64,000 nucleotides of DNA from Eubacteriales bacterium (lineage in GTDB: Bacteria > Bacillota > Clostridia > Lachnospirales > Lachnospiraceae): NCBI GenBank assembly GCA_030536855.1, contig JAUNPK010000014.1, forward strand, positions 1 through 64,000. The letters are read 5' to 3'. The notes beneath the pieces are model-generated. The model was given only the letters and a program-made list of their open reading frames with translations, had not been told where the DNA came from and did no database searches. Position 1 is the first letter of the stretch; each line of letters starts with the position of its first letter. A program made the translations under genes and the position numbers. Shown here in pieces: positions 24,403-32,532 of this stretch.

Positions 24403-24444
24403 TTTGAATTTTATGGGGTCAGACCCCATAAAATTTTTATAAAC
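24403..24444. repeat. GGGGTCAGACCCC palindromic repeat, site 1b
   Basis: Second core centred on A24421, arms ATTTTAT/ATAAAAT. The right arm TTTTTATAAAC is complete but the left arm is diverged. Confidence 0.8.
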
Positions 24445-24454
24445 AAAGTTGTTG

Positions 24455-24483
24455 TTGACAATATGATATCAAAATGATATCAT
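24455..24483 (+). promoter_or_regulatory. Promoter with tandem TGATATCA palindromes ahead of the SPFH operon
   Basis: TTGACA (24455-24460), 17-bp spacer, TATCAT (24478-24483). Two copies of the 8-bp palindrome TGATATCA (24464-24471 and 24475-24482) are centred 11 bp apart and cover the spacer and -10. That geometry suits a ribbon-helix-helix repressor, and one is encoded in this operon at 25644. Confidence 0.55.
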
Positions 24484-24603
24484 CAAAATATCAACAAGGG
24501 TTATGTTGTAAAAATTCTTGCTGATGGTATGATTTTTTACACGATTTTTTGTATCGAGAACGCCACAGATAAAAATAATTACGTTCTTGGAATGGAGGTT
24601 ATT

Positions 24604-25641
24604 ATGGAAGAGAAGATTTTAAGAAAAAATAAGAATGGAATGGCAGTGATGCTTGGACTGATTCTGGTTTATATTGCGTCAGTTGCAGCTATTATATTAG
24701 GTGCTTTGACTATAGACGTTAACACTGATAAAAGCCAGGCAGGAATCGCAGTAGGAGTCGTTATTTTGGTAATTGGTATCGCATATGCATCCTTTGGATG
24801 GGTATTCTTCTTAGGTCTTAAGGTGTTGAAACCACAGGAGGCGTTAGTGCTTACACTTTTTGGAAAATATGTGGGAACCTTAAAAGAAGAGGGATTTTAT
24901 TATGTAAATCCATTTTGTAGCGCTGTCAACCCTGCAGCAGGAACTAAGCTTAACCAAAGCGGAGATGTCAGCGGAGAGTCAAAAGTACAGATTTCTGCCA
25001 ATGGAGCTACAACTTCAACAACTGTGAATAAGAAGGTGTCTCTTAAGATTATGACTCTCAATAACAGTCGTCAGAAGATTAATGATTGTCTCGGAAATCC
25101 TGTAGAGATTGGAATTGCTGTAATGTGGAGAGTTACTGACACAGCCAAGGCTGTATTTAATGTTGATAATTATAAAGAGTACCTTTCACTTCAGTGTGAC
25201 AGTGCGCTTCGTAATATCGTAAGGATTTATCCTTATGATGTAGCAGAAAATATTGATACAACAGGTGACGGAGTTGCTGATGAGGGTAGCCTTCGTGGTT
25301 CCAGTGAAGTGGTTGCAGAAAGAATCAGAAGTGAGATTCAGGAAAAGGTAGCAGAAGCCGGTCTTGAAATTCTTGAAGCAAGAATCACATATCTTGCTTA
25401 TGCACCTGAAATTGCGGCTGTTATGTTACAGCGCCAGCAGGCATCTGCTATTATTGATGCTCGTAAGATGATTGTAGACGGAGCTGTTGGAATGGTAGAG
25501 ATGGCTTTGGATAGATTGTCAGAAAAACAGGTGGTTGATCTGGATGAAGAACGAAAAGCTGCCATGGTTTCTAATCTTTTAGTAGTATTATGCGGAAATA
25601 GGGATGCCCAGCCTATTGTTAACTCAGGAAGTTTATATTAA
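24604..25641 (+). CDS. SPFH/Band-7 domain membrane protein
   Basis: 345 residues. Two hydrophobic segments near residues 13-37 and 48-72 precede the SPFH domain (about 75-300), with [44 protein letters not shown] and the helical stretch [23 protein letters not shown] heptad-rich region follows and the tail is cytosolic. SPFH proteins oligomerise in membrane microdomains. The start is ATG 24604 (GGAGG 5 nt before). An in-frame ATG at 24529 would add a poorly placed 25-residue extension. The RHH gene follows after 2 bp. Confidence 0.88.
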   Translation: MEEKILRKNKNGMAVMLGLILVYIASVAAIILGALTIDVNTDKSQAGIAVGVVILVIGIAYASFGWVFFLGLKVLKPQEALVLTLFGKYVGTLKEEGFYYVNPFCSAVNPAAGTKLNQSGDVSGESKVQISANGATTSTTVNKKVSLKIMTLNNSRQKINDCLGNPVEIGIAVMWRVTDTAKAVFNVDNYKEYLSLQCDSALRNIVRIYPYDVAENIDTTGDGVADEGSLRGSSEVVAERIRSEIQEKVAEAGLEILEARITYLAYAPEIAAVMLQRQQASAIIDARKMIVDGAVGMVEMALDRLSEKQVVDLDEERKAAMVSNLLVVLCGNRDAQPIVNSGSLY

Positions 25642-25643
25642 AT

Positions 25644-25847
25644 ATGGCAGATAACGGTAAAAAGCAAGTGCCACTCAGGTTGTCAGAGGGCTTATATAAC
25701 GCCATTGCATCCTGGGCAGAGGATGACTTCCGTTCTGTCAATGGTCAGATAGAGTACCTGCTGACTGAGTGTGTTAGACAAAGGAAGAAAAATGGTTCCC
25801 CAATACCTAAACAGCTTGATGTTCCTCCGGACCTGGACATCAAGTAG
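25644..25847 (+). CDS. Ribbon-helix-helix (Arc-like) protein
   Basis: 67 residues: QVPLRLS forms the DNA-contacting beta strand, [15 protein letters not shown] helix A and [16 protein letters not shown] helix B, followed by a short Pro-rich tail. It starts 2 bp after the SPFH stop. The SPFH-RHH gene pair is common in Firmicutes genomes as I recall them. It may repress its own operon at the tandem TGATATCA sites; this is inference. Confidence 0.8.
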   Translation: MADNGKKQVPLRLSEGLYNAIASWAEDDFRSVNGQIEYLLTECVRQRKKNGSPIPKQLDVPPDLDIK

Positions 25848-25873
25848 AAATATAATAAAAAGGGGTGAAATGC

Positions 25874-26269
25874 ATGAAAAAGAGTCGTTTATGGATAATA
25901 GTGTGGTCAATATTATTGTGTGTTGTTGCAACGGGAATATGCTTCCTGCCATTAGCCGCTGATGTTATGATGAGAGTTGAACTTAACATATGTTCATTGG
26001 CATTTTCTTTGCTTGTTCTGGTTATATATCTTACCGGGAATGTATACTGGTATACCGGTATAAGTTATGAGGATGCAATGGCAGCAGGCATAGAAAGAAG
26101 CCGTTTGTACGCATTGAAACATCTTATAAGATTTGGTGGATTTGCCTTGGCATTTTTGTTATACAGTGTTGTGGCTGCCATACTTCATATTAACTATTGG
26201 ATTGATTTTATAATATTTACAGTAGGGATAATTGTGATTGCATTTTCCACAATGAAGATAAAACTTTAG
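25874..26269 (+). CDS. Small four-helix membrane protein, function unknown
   Basis: 131 residues with four hydrophobic helices (about 6-25, 33-52, 82-102 and 108-127) and a short loop WYTGISYEDAMAAGIERSR. The start is ATG 25874 behind AAAAGGGGTG; GTG 25865 is part of that site. It closes the SPFH operon, 26 bp after the RHH gene, and ends at a terminator. No recognised family. Confidence 0.65.
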   Translation: MKKSRLWIIVWSILLCVVATGICFLPLAADVMMRVELNICSLAFSLLVLVIYLTGNVYWYTGISYEDAMAAGIERSRLYALKHLIRFGGFALAFLLYSVVAAILHINYWIDFIIFTVGIIVIAFSTMKIKL

Positions 26270-26285
26270 TAAGAGGTTAAACAAG

Positions 26286-26354
26286 GCCTTAGCATATTTC
26301 TGCAGGAATTAGGGAATAAACCTGATTTTCTGGTAGAGTGCTAAGGCATTTTAT
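26286..26354 (+). terminator. Terminator of the SPFH operon
   Basis: GCCTTAGCA pairs with TGCTAAGGC across a long loop, followed by ATTTTATTT. Confidence 0.65.
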
Positions 26355-26376
26355 TTGATTCTTGTGTAAAATATAC

Positions 26377-26405
26377 TTGACAAATTGTAAAGTAGCGAAT
26401 AATAT
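26377..26405 (+). promoter_or_regulatory. Promoter of membrane-protein/XRE pair
   Basis: TTGACA (26377-26382), 17-bp spacer, TAATAT (26400-26405), 85 bp before the start at 26490. Confidence 0.65.
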
Positions 26406-26489
26406 AGGCGTGTAAGATATATTTTACATTATGTAAATTATTATTTAACGATGTCTGAATTAGCAGATGTAAGGGAATGGAGTGGTAAT

Positions 26490-27005
26490 ATGTTTAAATT
26501 ATTATTAGTAGTATTTTTGGTTGTATGTGTTATAGGTATAATCTTATACATGTTAAAAAGTAATAATAGCTGGGATGAATACGATGAACGGCAGCAGCTT
26601 ATAAAAGGTAAGGGATATTGTTATAGTTTTTTTACAGTAGTAGTAGCTAATTTTATTTATTTATGTTATTTGGAAATCGTAGAGAATCCGGTGGTGTCGC
26701 CATCTGTAGCAACACTGGCCATAGTGTGTATCGGTATTGTCGTTTTTGAAATTTATTGCATTAAGAATGATGCATTTTGGGGAATAAGATATAAGAATAA
26801 TTTGTATAAATGTATCTGGATATGGGCATTTGTAGCTGCGGTAAATTTATTTGTGGGTGTTATAAATGTTATGGAAAAGGGATTGTTTATTGATGGAAGA
26901 ATTGAGTTTGAATCAGTTGCAAATTTAATAACAGGAATAACATTTTTTGCAATGGGATTTGCAATTATGATAAAATTGGCAGTTGAGAAGAGAAACAAAG
27001 AATAA
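26490..27005 (+). CDS. Membrane protein with DERQ motif, partner of XRE regulator
   Basis: 171 residues with about five helices. The first loop contains WDEYDERQQLIKGKGY, a motif shared by DUF2178-like membrane proteins that are typically encoded next to a tiny XRE regulator, as here. The start is ATG 26490 (GGAG 7 nt before). An in-frame ATG at 26451 lacks a ribosome binding site. Function unknown. Confidence 0.7.
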   Translation: MFKLLLVVFLVVCVIGIILYMLKSNNSWDEYDERQQLIKGKGYCYSFFTVVVANFIYLCYLEIVENPVVSPSVATLAIVCIGIVVFEIYCIKNDAFWGIRYKNNLYKCIWIWAFVAAVNLFVGVINVMEKGLFIDGRIEFESVANLITGITFFAMGFAIMIKLAVEKRNKE

Positions 27006-27029
27006 GAGTAGACGGGGAGGGAAAAGAAA

Positions 27030-27224
27030 ATGAAAAATTTAAACCTCAAGTCTGCAAGAGCAGCAAAAGATTTATCGCAGCAGGAATTGGCAGATATCGT
27101 TGGAGTGTCAAGACAGACTATAAATGCAATAGAAAAAGGAGATTATAATCCAACCATCAGATTGTGTATTGCATTGTGTAAGGCTCTTGATAAAACGTTG
27201 GATGAACTTTTTTGGGATGCGTAA
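27030..27224 (+). CDS. Small XRE-family helix-turn-helix regulator
   Basis: 64 residues, a bare HTH_3 domain: LKSARAAKDLSQQELADIVGVSRQTINAIEKGDYNPT and the usual ending ALDKTLDELFW. The ribosome binding site GGGGAGGG lies 10 nt before the ATG. It is 24 bp after the membrane-protein gene, the standard order for this pair, and is followed by a palindromic repeat that probably terminates the transcript. Confidence 0.88.
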   Translation: MKNLNLKSARAAKDLSQQELADIVGVSRQTINAIEKGDYNPTIRLCIALCKALDKTLDELFWDA

Positions 27225-27230
27225 ATGGAA

Positions 27231-27279
27231 AGTTTATAAAAATTTAATGGGGTCTGACCCCATTAAATTTTTATAAACT
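27231..27279. repeat. GGGGTCTGACCCC palindromic repeat, site 2
   Basis: Perfect 49-nt palindrome with the same arms as site 1a but centred on T27255, followed by TTTTTT. It lies between the convergent XRE and YeiH genes and is placed to stop transcription from both sides. Confidence 0.85.
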
Positions 27280-27312
27280 TTTTTATATTATGAGTATTTA
27301 TTTAAAAAGGAG

Positions 27313-28344
27313 TTACCATATCCCAAGAATTGACTGCATAAGAAGACTTACGCAGGTTATTGCAATCCAGCAGCACAATCCCATAAATATAGGCTTTCCG
27401 CCTGTTTTTACAAGCTTGATTATATTTGTATTTAAGCCTATTGCAGCCATTGCAAGGACTATAAAGAATTTGCTGATTTCCTTGATTGGGTTAAAAACAG
27501 ATGCATCAACACCGAAGGATACCGCAACGGTTGTAATTACTGATGCTGCAATAAAATAAAGTATAAAGGTTGGGAAGATTTGTTTTAAAGGAACTTTCTT
27601 TTGATTATTATTGTTTTTTTCTTTCTTGATTCTCACAAAAGCCAACACTAAAGTTATAGGAATTATGGCAAGCGTCCTTGTAAGTTTAACTGTAACAGCG
27701 GTGTCAAGTGTCTGTGAGCCTAAATTATACATATTGTCCCAAGTAGCAGCTGCTGCAGTTACAGAGGAGGTATCATTAATTGCTGTTCCGGCAAATATTC
27801 CAAAGGCGTCGCCGGTTGGGGCAAAACCAAGAAGCTTTCCTAATGTCGGGAAAAAGATTGCTGCCAATACATTAAAGAAGAAGATTACGGATATTGATTG
27901 TGCAACCTCTTCATCATCAGCATCAATTACCGGAGCAGTAGCGGCAATGGCTGAGCCGCCACAGATTGATGATCCTACACCTACCAGCGTAGATATTTTT
28001 CCCGGGATGTGCATAAGTTTGCATAGTATAAATGACACGATAAGAGAAATGGCTATTGTACTCATAATGATAGGTAATGATTGTTTGCCGGTTTGAAGAA
28101 TTACATTTAGATTTAATCCGAATCCTAAAAGGATTACCGCCCACTGAAGTATTTTTTTGGAAGAAAATTTAATACCTGATTCATATGATGTCTTGTTTTT
28201 TATAAATAAAGTGACAATCATACCTGAAATTATTGCAATAACAGCGCCGCCTACTATAGGAAATGCTTTTCCCAGAAACCAAGATGGGATTGCAATACAT
28301 AAGCATAATAAAAGGCCTTTCCAATTCTTTGCGATAAAGTTCAT
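27313..28344 (-). CDS. YeiH-family (UPF0324) membrane protein
   Basis: 343 residues with about ten helices. Family phrases include GKAFPIVGGAVIAIISGM, KILQWAVILLGFGLNL, VGVGSSICGGSAIAATAPVI and GTAINDTSSVTAAA. The family is described as putative sulfate or small-molecule exporters; the substrate is not settled. The start is minus-strand ATG 28344 behind AAGGAGGATATATTC. A divergent LysR regulator at 28537 is the family's usual neighbour and probable controller. Confidence 0.88.
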   Translation of the reverse strand: MNFIAKNWKGLLLCLCIAIPSWFLGKAFPIVGGAVIAIISGMIVTLFIKNKTSYESGIKFSSKKILQWAVILLGFGLNLNVILQTGKQSLPIIMSTIAISLIVSFILCKLMHIPGKISTLVGVGSSICGGSAIAATAPVIDADDEEVAQSISVIFFFNVLAAIFFPTLGKLLGFAPTGDAFGIFAGTAINDTSSVTAAAATWDNMYNLGSQTLDTAVTVKLTRTLAIIPITLVLAFVRIKKEKNNNNQKKVPLKQIFPTFILYFIAASVITTVAVSFGVDASVFNPIKEISKFFIVLAMAAIGLNTNIIKLVKTGGKPIFMGLCCWIAITCVSLLMQSILGIW

Positions 28345-28536
28345 GAATATATCCTCCTTGTTTTCCGAAGGAAAATGCGACTGCCCTTGCAGGATCAAAG
28401 GATTTTCCTCCTGTTTTCTTAAAGTGAACATTAAATATCTTATGCATTTACAATATCAATATTTTATAATAAAATAAAATTATTAATTATTATTAACTGA
28501 TAACTAAAATTTATTAAAATGTATTGGGGAGAAAAA

Positions 28537-29388
28537 ATGGATGCTAAAATAAATACATTTATAACATTATGCGAAACCTTGAATTATAGAGCAGCTTCAG
28601 AAATATTACATATTACACAGCCGGCTGTCACGAAACAAATTCAATCACTGGAACAGGAATATAATGTAAAACTTTTTAATTATGATGGACGGAAACTGAC
28701 AATTACTGAAAAAGGTCAAATTTTTCTCGATTATTCAAGATCATTGATGAACAACTACAAAGAATTGGAAAATGTAATGAGTCAGGAGGATATAAGGGAG
28801 TTAAGAGTAGGCGTAACAAAGACGATTGGAGAGTATGTAATTGGTGAATGGGTTGCAAAATACCTGAAAGAAAGTAAAAGAAAATTAAAACTTGTAGTGG
28901 ATAATACGGATTCACTGGTAAATATGCTTAATGATAATATGCTGGATTTTATCCTGGCAGAAGGGATGTTTTGCAAAGAAAGATATGATTACAGACTTTT
29001 TCGGGAAGAAAAATATACAGGTATTTGTAACAGTTCTCATCCCTTTGCGGGAAAGCGAATTACGGTGGACAGATTAAAACAAGAAAGACTAATAGTGAGG
29101 GAGGAGGGGTCAGGTACAAGGAAATTTTTTCAGAGAGAGCTTGAAGAAAGCGGATATTCATTAGAAATATTTGATAATCTTGTAACTGTAAGTAGTTTTG
29201 AGGTTATTCGTGAGCTTATAAAAGAAAATATCGGAATAACATTTGGATATAAATCTATTACAAAAGATGAGAAAGAGTTTAGTTACTTTACGGTAGACGG
29301 ATGGCGCGATAAACACGAATTCAATATTGTATACCTTAAACATACCAACGCAGGAAAACTTGTGGATGAATTTTTTATAAAAAATTAA
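28537..29388 (+). CDS. LysR-family transcriptional regulator
   Basis: 283 residues. The N-terminal winged helix has FITLCETLNYRAASEILHITQPAVTKQIQSLEQEY, quoted here only as its HTH region near 5-40; a co-inducer-binding domain follows from about 88. The start is ATG 28537 behind GGGGAG. It diverges from yeiH across 192 bp of AT-rich DNA, so it probably controls that gene. The last codons (FFIKN and stop) are formed by the edge of a GGGGTCAGACCCC repeat, so its C terminus may have been reshaped by that insertion. Confidence 0.88.
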   Translation: MDAKINTFITLCETLNYRAASEILHITQPAVTKQIQSLEQEYNVKLFNYDGRKLTITEKGQIFLDYSRSLMNNYKELENVMSQEDIRELRVGVTKTIGEYVIGEWVAKYLKESKRKLKLVVDNTDSLVNMLNDNMLDFILAEGMFCKERYDYRLFREEKYTGICNSSHPFAGKRITVDRLKQERLIVREEGSGTRKFFQRELEESGYSLEIFDNLVTVSSFEVIRELIKENIGITFGYKSITKDEKEFSYFTVDGWRDKHEFNIVYLKHTNAGKLVDEFFIKN

Positions 29389-29418
29389 TGGGGTCAGACC
29401 CCATTAAAAATTTATAAA
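29376..29418. repeat. GGGGTCAGACCCC palindromic repeat, site 3a, overlapping a stop codon
   Basis: Core centred on A29396, arms TTTATAAAAAATTAAT / ATTAAAAATTTATAAA. The left arm contributes the last codons and the TAA of the LysR gene. Confidence 0.8.
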
Positions 29419-29429
29419 CAAATATCAAT

Positions 29430-29495
29430 AAAATTTATAGAAATTTAATGGGGTCAGACCCCATTAATTCCCCATTAATTCCCCCTATTAAATTT
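29430..29495. repeat. GGGGTCAGACCCC palindromic repeat, site 3b, with duplicated right arm
   Basis: Core centred on A29456. On the right, CCCCATTAATT is followed by a second CCCCATTAATT-like stretch and CCCCCTATTAAATTTTTG, as if part of the arm had been copied. Confidence 0.7.
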
Positions 29496-29590
29496 TTGTT
29501 TTATAATCGTGCACTTTAGGTTATAATTATCAGGTGATGGGTTAAGTCCATATATAAGCAGGCGTGTATACGCAGAAATGAGGTAACAAA

Positions 29591-30415
29591 ATGAGCGAAG
29601 AATGTACACATAATTGTTCAAGCTGTGGCTCTGAATGTGAAAATCGCACAGAACCTAAGGAAATGCGCAATGATTGTAATCGAAACGTAAAAAAAGTAAT
29701 AGCTGTTGTCAGTGGTAAAGGTGGTGTCGGAAAATCACTTGTTACATCTATGCTGGCCGTAAAAGCGATGAAATCAGGATTAAAAACATCTGTTATGGAT
29801 GCGGATATAACAGGACCATCGATTCCCAAGTCTTTCGGGCTTTCAGGTAAGGCATGCTGTAATGAAGAAGGAACTGTCATATATCCTATAGAGACACGCA
29901 ATGGGATAAAAACAATGTCCCTTAATTATCTTCTTGATAAAGACACAGATCCTGTTATTTGGAGAGGTCCCGTAATTGCAGGTGCAGTAAAACAATTCTG
30001 GGAAAATGTTGAATGGGGAGACACAGACTGTATGTTTATTGACTGCCCTCCGGGAACGGGAGATGTTCCATTGACCATATTCCAGTCAATTCCGGTAGAT
30101 GGTATTGTAGTTGTAACATCGCCTCAGGATTTGGTGTCAATGATAGTAGAGAAGGCTGTCAATATGGCCAAAATGATGGACATACCTGTAATAGGCCTTG
30201 TGGAAAATATGTCATATTATAAATGCCCTGATTGCGGAAATATTCATTATATATATGGAAAGAGCAAAATTCAGGAGGTAGCAGATAATCTTGGAATTAA
30301 GAAAATTGCCAAGCTTCCTATTGACCCTGGAGTCGCAGCGCTTGTTGATGCCGGAAAAGCAGAACAGTTAGACACATCAGCTCTTGATGATATATTTGCG
30401 GATATTAACAAATAA
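29591..30415 (+). CDS. Mrp/NBP35-type iron-sulfur cluster carrier ATPase
   Basis: 274 residues. A Cys-rich start (CTHNCSSCGSECE) is followed by the deviant Walker A GKGGVGKS near residue 41, ADITGPSIPKSFG, FIDCPPGTGDVP and the family Cys pair in YKCPDCG near residue 215. Mrp/ApbC proteins hold and pass on [4Fe-4S] clusters. The Cys-rich N terminus resembles archaeal and eukaryotic NBP35 and is seen in anaerobe Mrp proteins. The ribosome binding site is GAGG, 7 nt before ATG. Confidence 0.92.
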   Translation: MSEECTHNCSSCGSECENRTEPKEMRNDCNRNVKKVIAVVSGKGGVGKSLVTSMLAVKAMKSGLKTSVMDADITGPSIPKSFGLSGKACCNEEGTVIYPIETRNGIKTMSLNYLLDKDTDPVIWRGPVIAGAVKQFWENVEWGDTDCMFIDCPPGTGDVPLTIFQSIPVDGIVVVTSPQDLVSMIVEKAVNMAKMMDIPVIGLVENMSYYKCPDCGNIHYIYGKSKIQEVADNLGIKKIAKLPIDPGVAALVDAGKAEQLDTSALDDIFADINK

Positions 30416-30514
30416 TATAAATTATGTTAGTATAAATAATGATTGCAGAGAAAAACTTAATAATATTTGCAATGGTTATGCGCACAAATGATAAGTGCAG
30501 GAATGGAGGTTAAA

Positions 30515-30826
30515 ATGATAGTTGTAAACACTGAAAACATCCCGGGAAAGGAATATGATGTAATTGGTCTTGTAACAGGAAGCTGCATCATGTGTAAGAA
30601 TATTGGAAAGGATATCGGAGCATCATTTAAAAATATGGTGGGCGGTGAAATGAGATCATATACAGAGCTTATGGTTCAGGCAAAAGATCAGGCTGTTTCT
30701 TACATGGTAGGTCAGGCTCAGCAGTATGGAGCAGATGCAATTGTCAACGTAAGATTTTCATCTACATCGATTGTACAGGGTGGTGCAGAAATTCTTGTGG
30801 CAGGTACAGCTGTTAAACTTAAGTAA
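30515..30826 (+). CDS. YbjQ-family (UPF0145) heavy-metal-binding-domain protein
   Basis: 103 residues, full family length. NIPGKEYDVIGLVTGS at the start, RSYTELM in the middle and QYGADAIVNVRFSST near the end are diagnostic of UPF0145. The structure forms ring-like oligomers; the function is unknown. The start is ATG 30515 behind GGAGG (30505-30509); in-frame upstream codons lack a site. Confidence 0.88.
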   Translation: MIVVNTENIPGKEYDVIGLVTGSCIMCKNIGKDIGASFKNMVGGEMRSYTELMVQAKDQAVSYMVGQAQQYGADAIVNVRFSSTSIVQGGAEILVAGTAVKLK

Positions 30827-30842
30827 ATTTTAAATATGATTG

Positions 30843-30935
30843 GGTCCACATTATTGAATCAGCATCATTAAGTCATGCATTGAAATATGATTTATGATTT
30901 GATGACTAACTCTGATGTGGACCTTTATTATTTAT
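30843..30935 (+). terminator. Long-loop hairpin, probable terminator
   Basis: GGTCCACAT (30843-30851) pairs with ATGTGGACC (30915-30923), followed by TTTATTATTTATTT. The loop is 63 nt and holds further AT pairing. Confidence 0.5.
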
Positions 30936-30979
30936 TTAATAGGAATTCCTTCGAATTTCCTATTAAATTTGGAGATGCT

Positions 30980-32242
30980 ATGAAAAATGTAATTATGTTC
31001 AGGGGTGGTGTTGAGACCCTGGAATTCTTCAGCGTTGAAATAAGCAGTTATCTTACAGAACAGGGATATAACGTAATATGGTATAATCTGCTGCTGGAAG
31101 AGATCAGTTTTCACAGTCTGATGGATTATTATGAAAAAAACAAAGAAGATGAATTTATTACATTTACATTTAATTTCGAGGGAATTGCAGGAGAAAAGGG
31201 TCTGTATCAAGGGTATGACAATGTAATACCGGAAAATACAAAATGGAATTTCTGGGATTATGCAAATGTTAAGGTTTATAACATGGTGGTTGATCATCCA
31301 CTTTATTATCACAAATATATAGACATAAGACCGAAGAATTATTATCAGATAGATATAGACAGACAACACGTTGATTATATGAAGCGTTTTTTTCCTGAGG
31401 TGGAAAATGTGATGTTTGTTCCTTTGGGTGGAACTGAGCTGAACCTGGAGGGCAGAATATCAGTTGACAGTCCTTATATGGCAATAAAGGAACGCCCTAT
31501 AGATGTTATTTTTACCGGAAATTTTACCCCAAAAAGAATACTTCGAAAACATCTGAATAATATGGAACAGGAGTATATTGATTTTTATGAAAATGCGTTG
31601 AAAAGGCTAATTCACAATCCTGATAAAACAATAGACGAGCTTGCCACGGAATGTCTTAAAGAACAATTTCCGCATATAACGGATTTACAGCTAAGAGAAT
31701 GCATGCCTAACATGATGTATGTGGATTTGGCGGTGAGATTTCATTACAGGGAACTGGCAGTAAAGGCTTTGGCAGATTCAGGTATTAAGATTTATACATA
31801 CGGCGCGGGATTTAATATGATGAACTTAAAGCATCCGGAAAATATTATTGAAAACGGAGGGGTAAATTCCGGAAAATGTCTGGATATGATAAGTCAGTCA
31901 AAGATATCTCTTAATGTTATGCCATGGTTTAAGAGAGGGATTCATGACAGAGTTTTAAACAGTTGTCTCAACGGAGCGGTTTCCTTGACTGATAGTTCTG
32001 AGATGATTGAAGAGTTGTTTAAGGATGACGATAGCATAATACTCTATGATTTAAAAATGTTGAGAGATTATGAAAAATCCGGCTACGACGAAAAGGTTGT
32101 GAGTCAAATGACAGACAGGGTAAAAAATTTACTTGAATCGCCGGATAAAATGCAATCTATTGCAGATAATGCCTATAATCTGTGTCACAATAAACATAGC
32201 TGGAGAGAACGGGCAGAACAGATATTTAAAGAATTTGACTGA
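30980..32242 (+). CDS. CgeB-like glycosyltransferase
   Basis: 420 residues. A DUF3880-like N-terminal half (MKNVIMFRGGVETL; FNFEGIAG; VVDHPLYYHKYIDIRP) is followed by a group 1 glycosyltransferase C-terminal half with IYTYGAGFNM, SKISLNVMPWFKRGIHDRVLNS and NKHSWRERAEQIF. CgeB relatives decorate spore or cell-surface polymers; acceptor and sugar are unknown. I place the start at ATG 30980 (GGAG 5 nt before). A longer reading from 30887 would run through the hairpin loop and lacks a ribosome binding site. Confidence 0.8.
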   Translation: MKNVIMFRGGVETLEFFSVEISSYLTEQGYNVIWYNLLLEEISFHSLMDYYEKNKEDEFITFTFNFEGIAGEKGLYQGYDNVIPENTKWNFWDYANVKVYNMVVDHPLYYHKYIDIRPKNYYQIDIDRQHVDYMKRFFPEVENVMFVPLGGTELNLEGRISVDSPYMAIKERPIDVIFTGNFTPKRILRKHLNNMEQEYIDFYENALKRLIHNPDKTIDELATECLKEQFPHITDLQLRECMPNMMYVDLAVRFHYRELAVKALADSGIKIYTYGAGFNMMNLKHPENIIENGGVNSGKCLDMISQSKISLNVMPWFKRGIHDRVLNSCLNGAVSLTDSSEMIEELFKDDDSIILYDLKMLRDYEKSGYDEKVVSQMTDRVKNLLESPDKMQSIADNAYNLCHNKHSWRERAEQIFKEFD

Positions 32243-32273
32243 AAAGGCAAAATGTGTTAGCATAAACACGCTT

Positions 32274-32355
32274 GCGGATATGGCGGAACTGGCAGACGCG
32301 CTAGATTTAGGTTCTAGTGGGGAATCCCGTGCAGGTTCGATTCCTGTTATCCGCA
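32274..32355 (+). tRNA. tRNA-Leu (TAG)
   Basis: Acceptor GCGGATA pairs with TATCCGC. The anticodon loop TTTAGGT gives TAG, and a class II variable arm is present. Isolated gene, 31 bp after the glycosyltransferase. Confidence 0.95.
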
Positions 32356-32371
32356 TTAATATAATTATGTT

Positions 32372-32417
32372 AAAAGCCCTTGGAATCAATCTTAAGGATT
32401 GGTTCTGGGGGCTTTTT
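32372..32417 (+). terminator. Terminator after tRNA-Leu
   Basis: AAAAGCCCTTGGAATCAATC pairs with GATTGGTTCTGGGGGCTTTT around TTAAG, with minor bulging, then T residues. Confidence 0.8.
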
Positions 32418-32427
32418 GCAATATACA

Positions 32428-32485
32428 TTGACATATAGTTTAAATGATCATAAAATAATAACGGATGTTATATAACGTGTGTTAT
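32428..32485 (+). promoter_or_regulatory. TetR-gene promoter with two tandem palindromic operators
   Basis: TTGACA (32428-32433), 17-bp spacer, TAAAAT (32451-32456). Directly after it lie two copies of ATAAC-N4-GTTAT: ATAACGGATGTTAT at 32458-32471 and ATAACGTGTGTTAT at 32472-32485. They cover the expected transcription start, so binding would block initiation. Confidence 0.7.
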
Positions 32486-32532
32486 GAGAAATTTTATATG
32501 TGATGAAACTGTGCAGGAAAGGAGAATACAAT

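Noticed and set aside
24347..24444. Palindromes interpreted as plain terminators only
   Set aside because: The same core and arms recur at four separate places, so they are a repeat family even if they also terminate transcription.
24529..24603. Longer start for the SPFH protein
   Set aside because: No ribosome binding site, and the added residues do not resemble SPFH N termini.
27611..28096. Plus-strand 161-codon frame opposite yeiH
   Set aside because: Low-complexity antisense shadow of a hydrophobic membrane-protein gene.
30887..30979. Upstream extension of the CgeB-like glycosyltransferase
   Set aside because: It runs through a terminator-like hairpin and lacks a ribosome binding site; ATG 30980 has one.
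32133..32438. Reading frames on both strands through tRNA-Leu (TAG)
   Set aside because: They overlap the glycosyltransferase end, a tRNA and its terminator.
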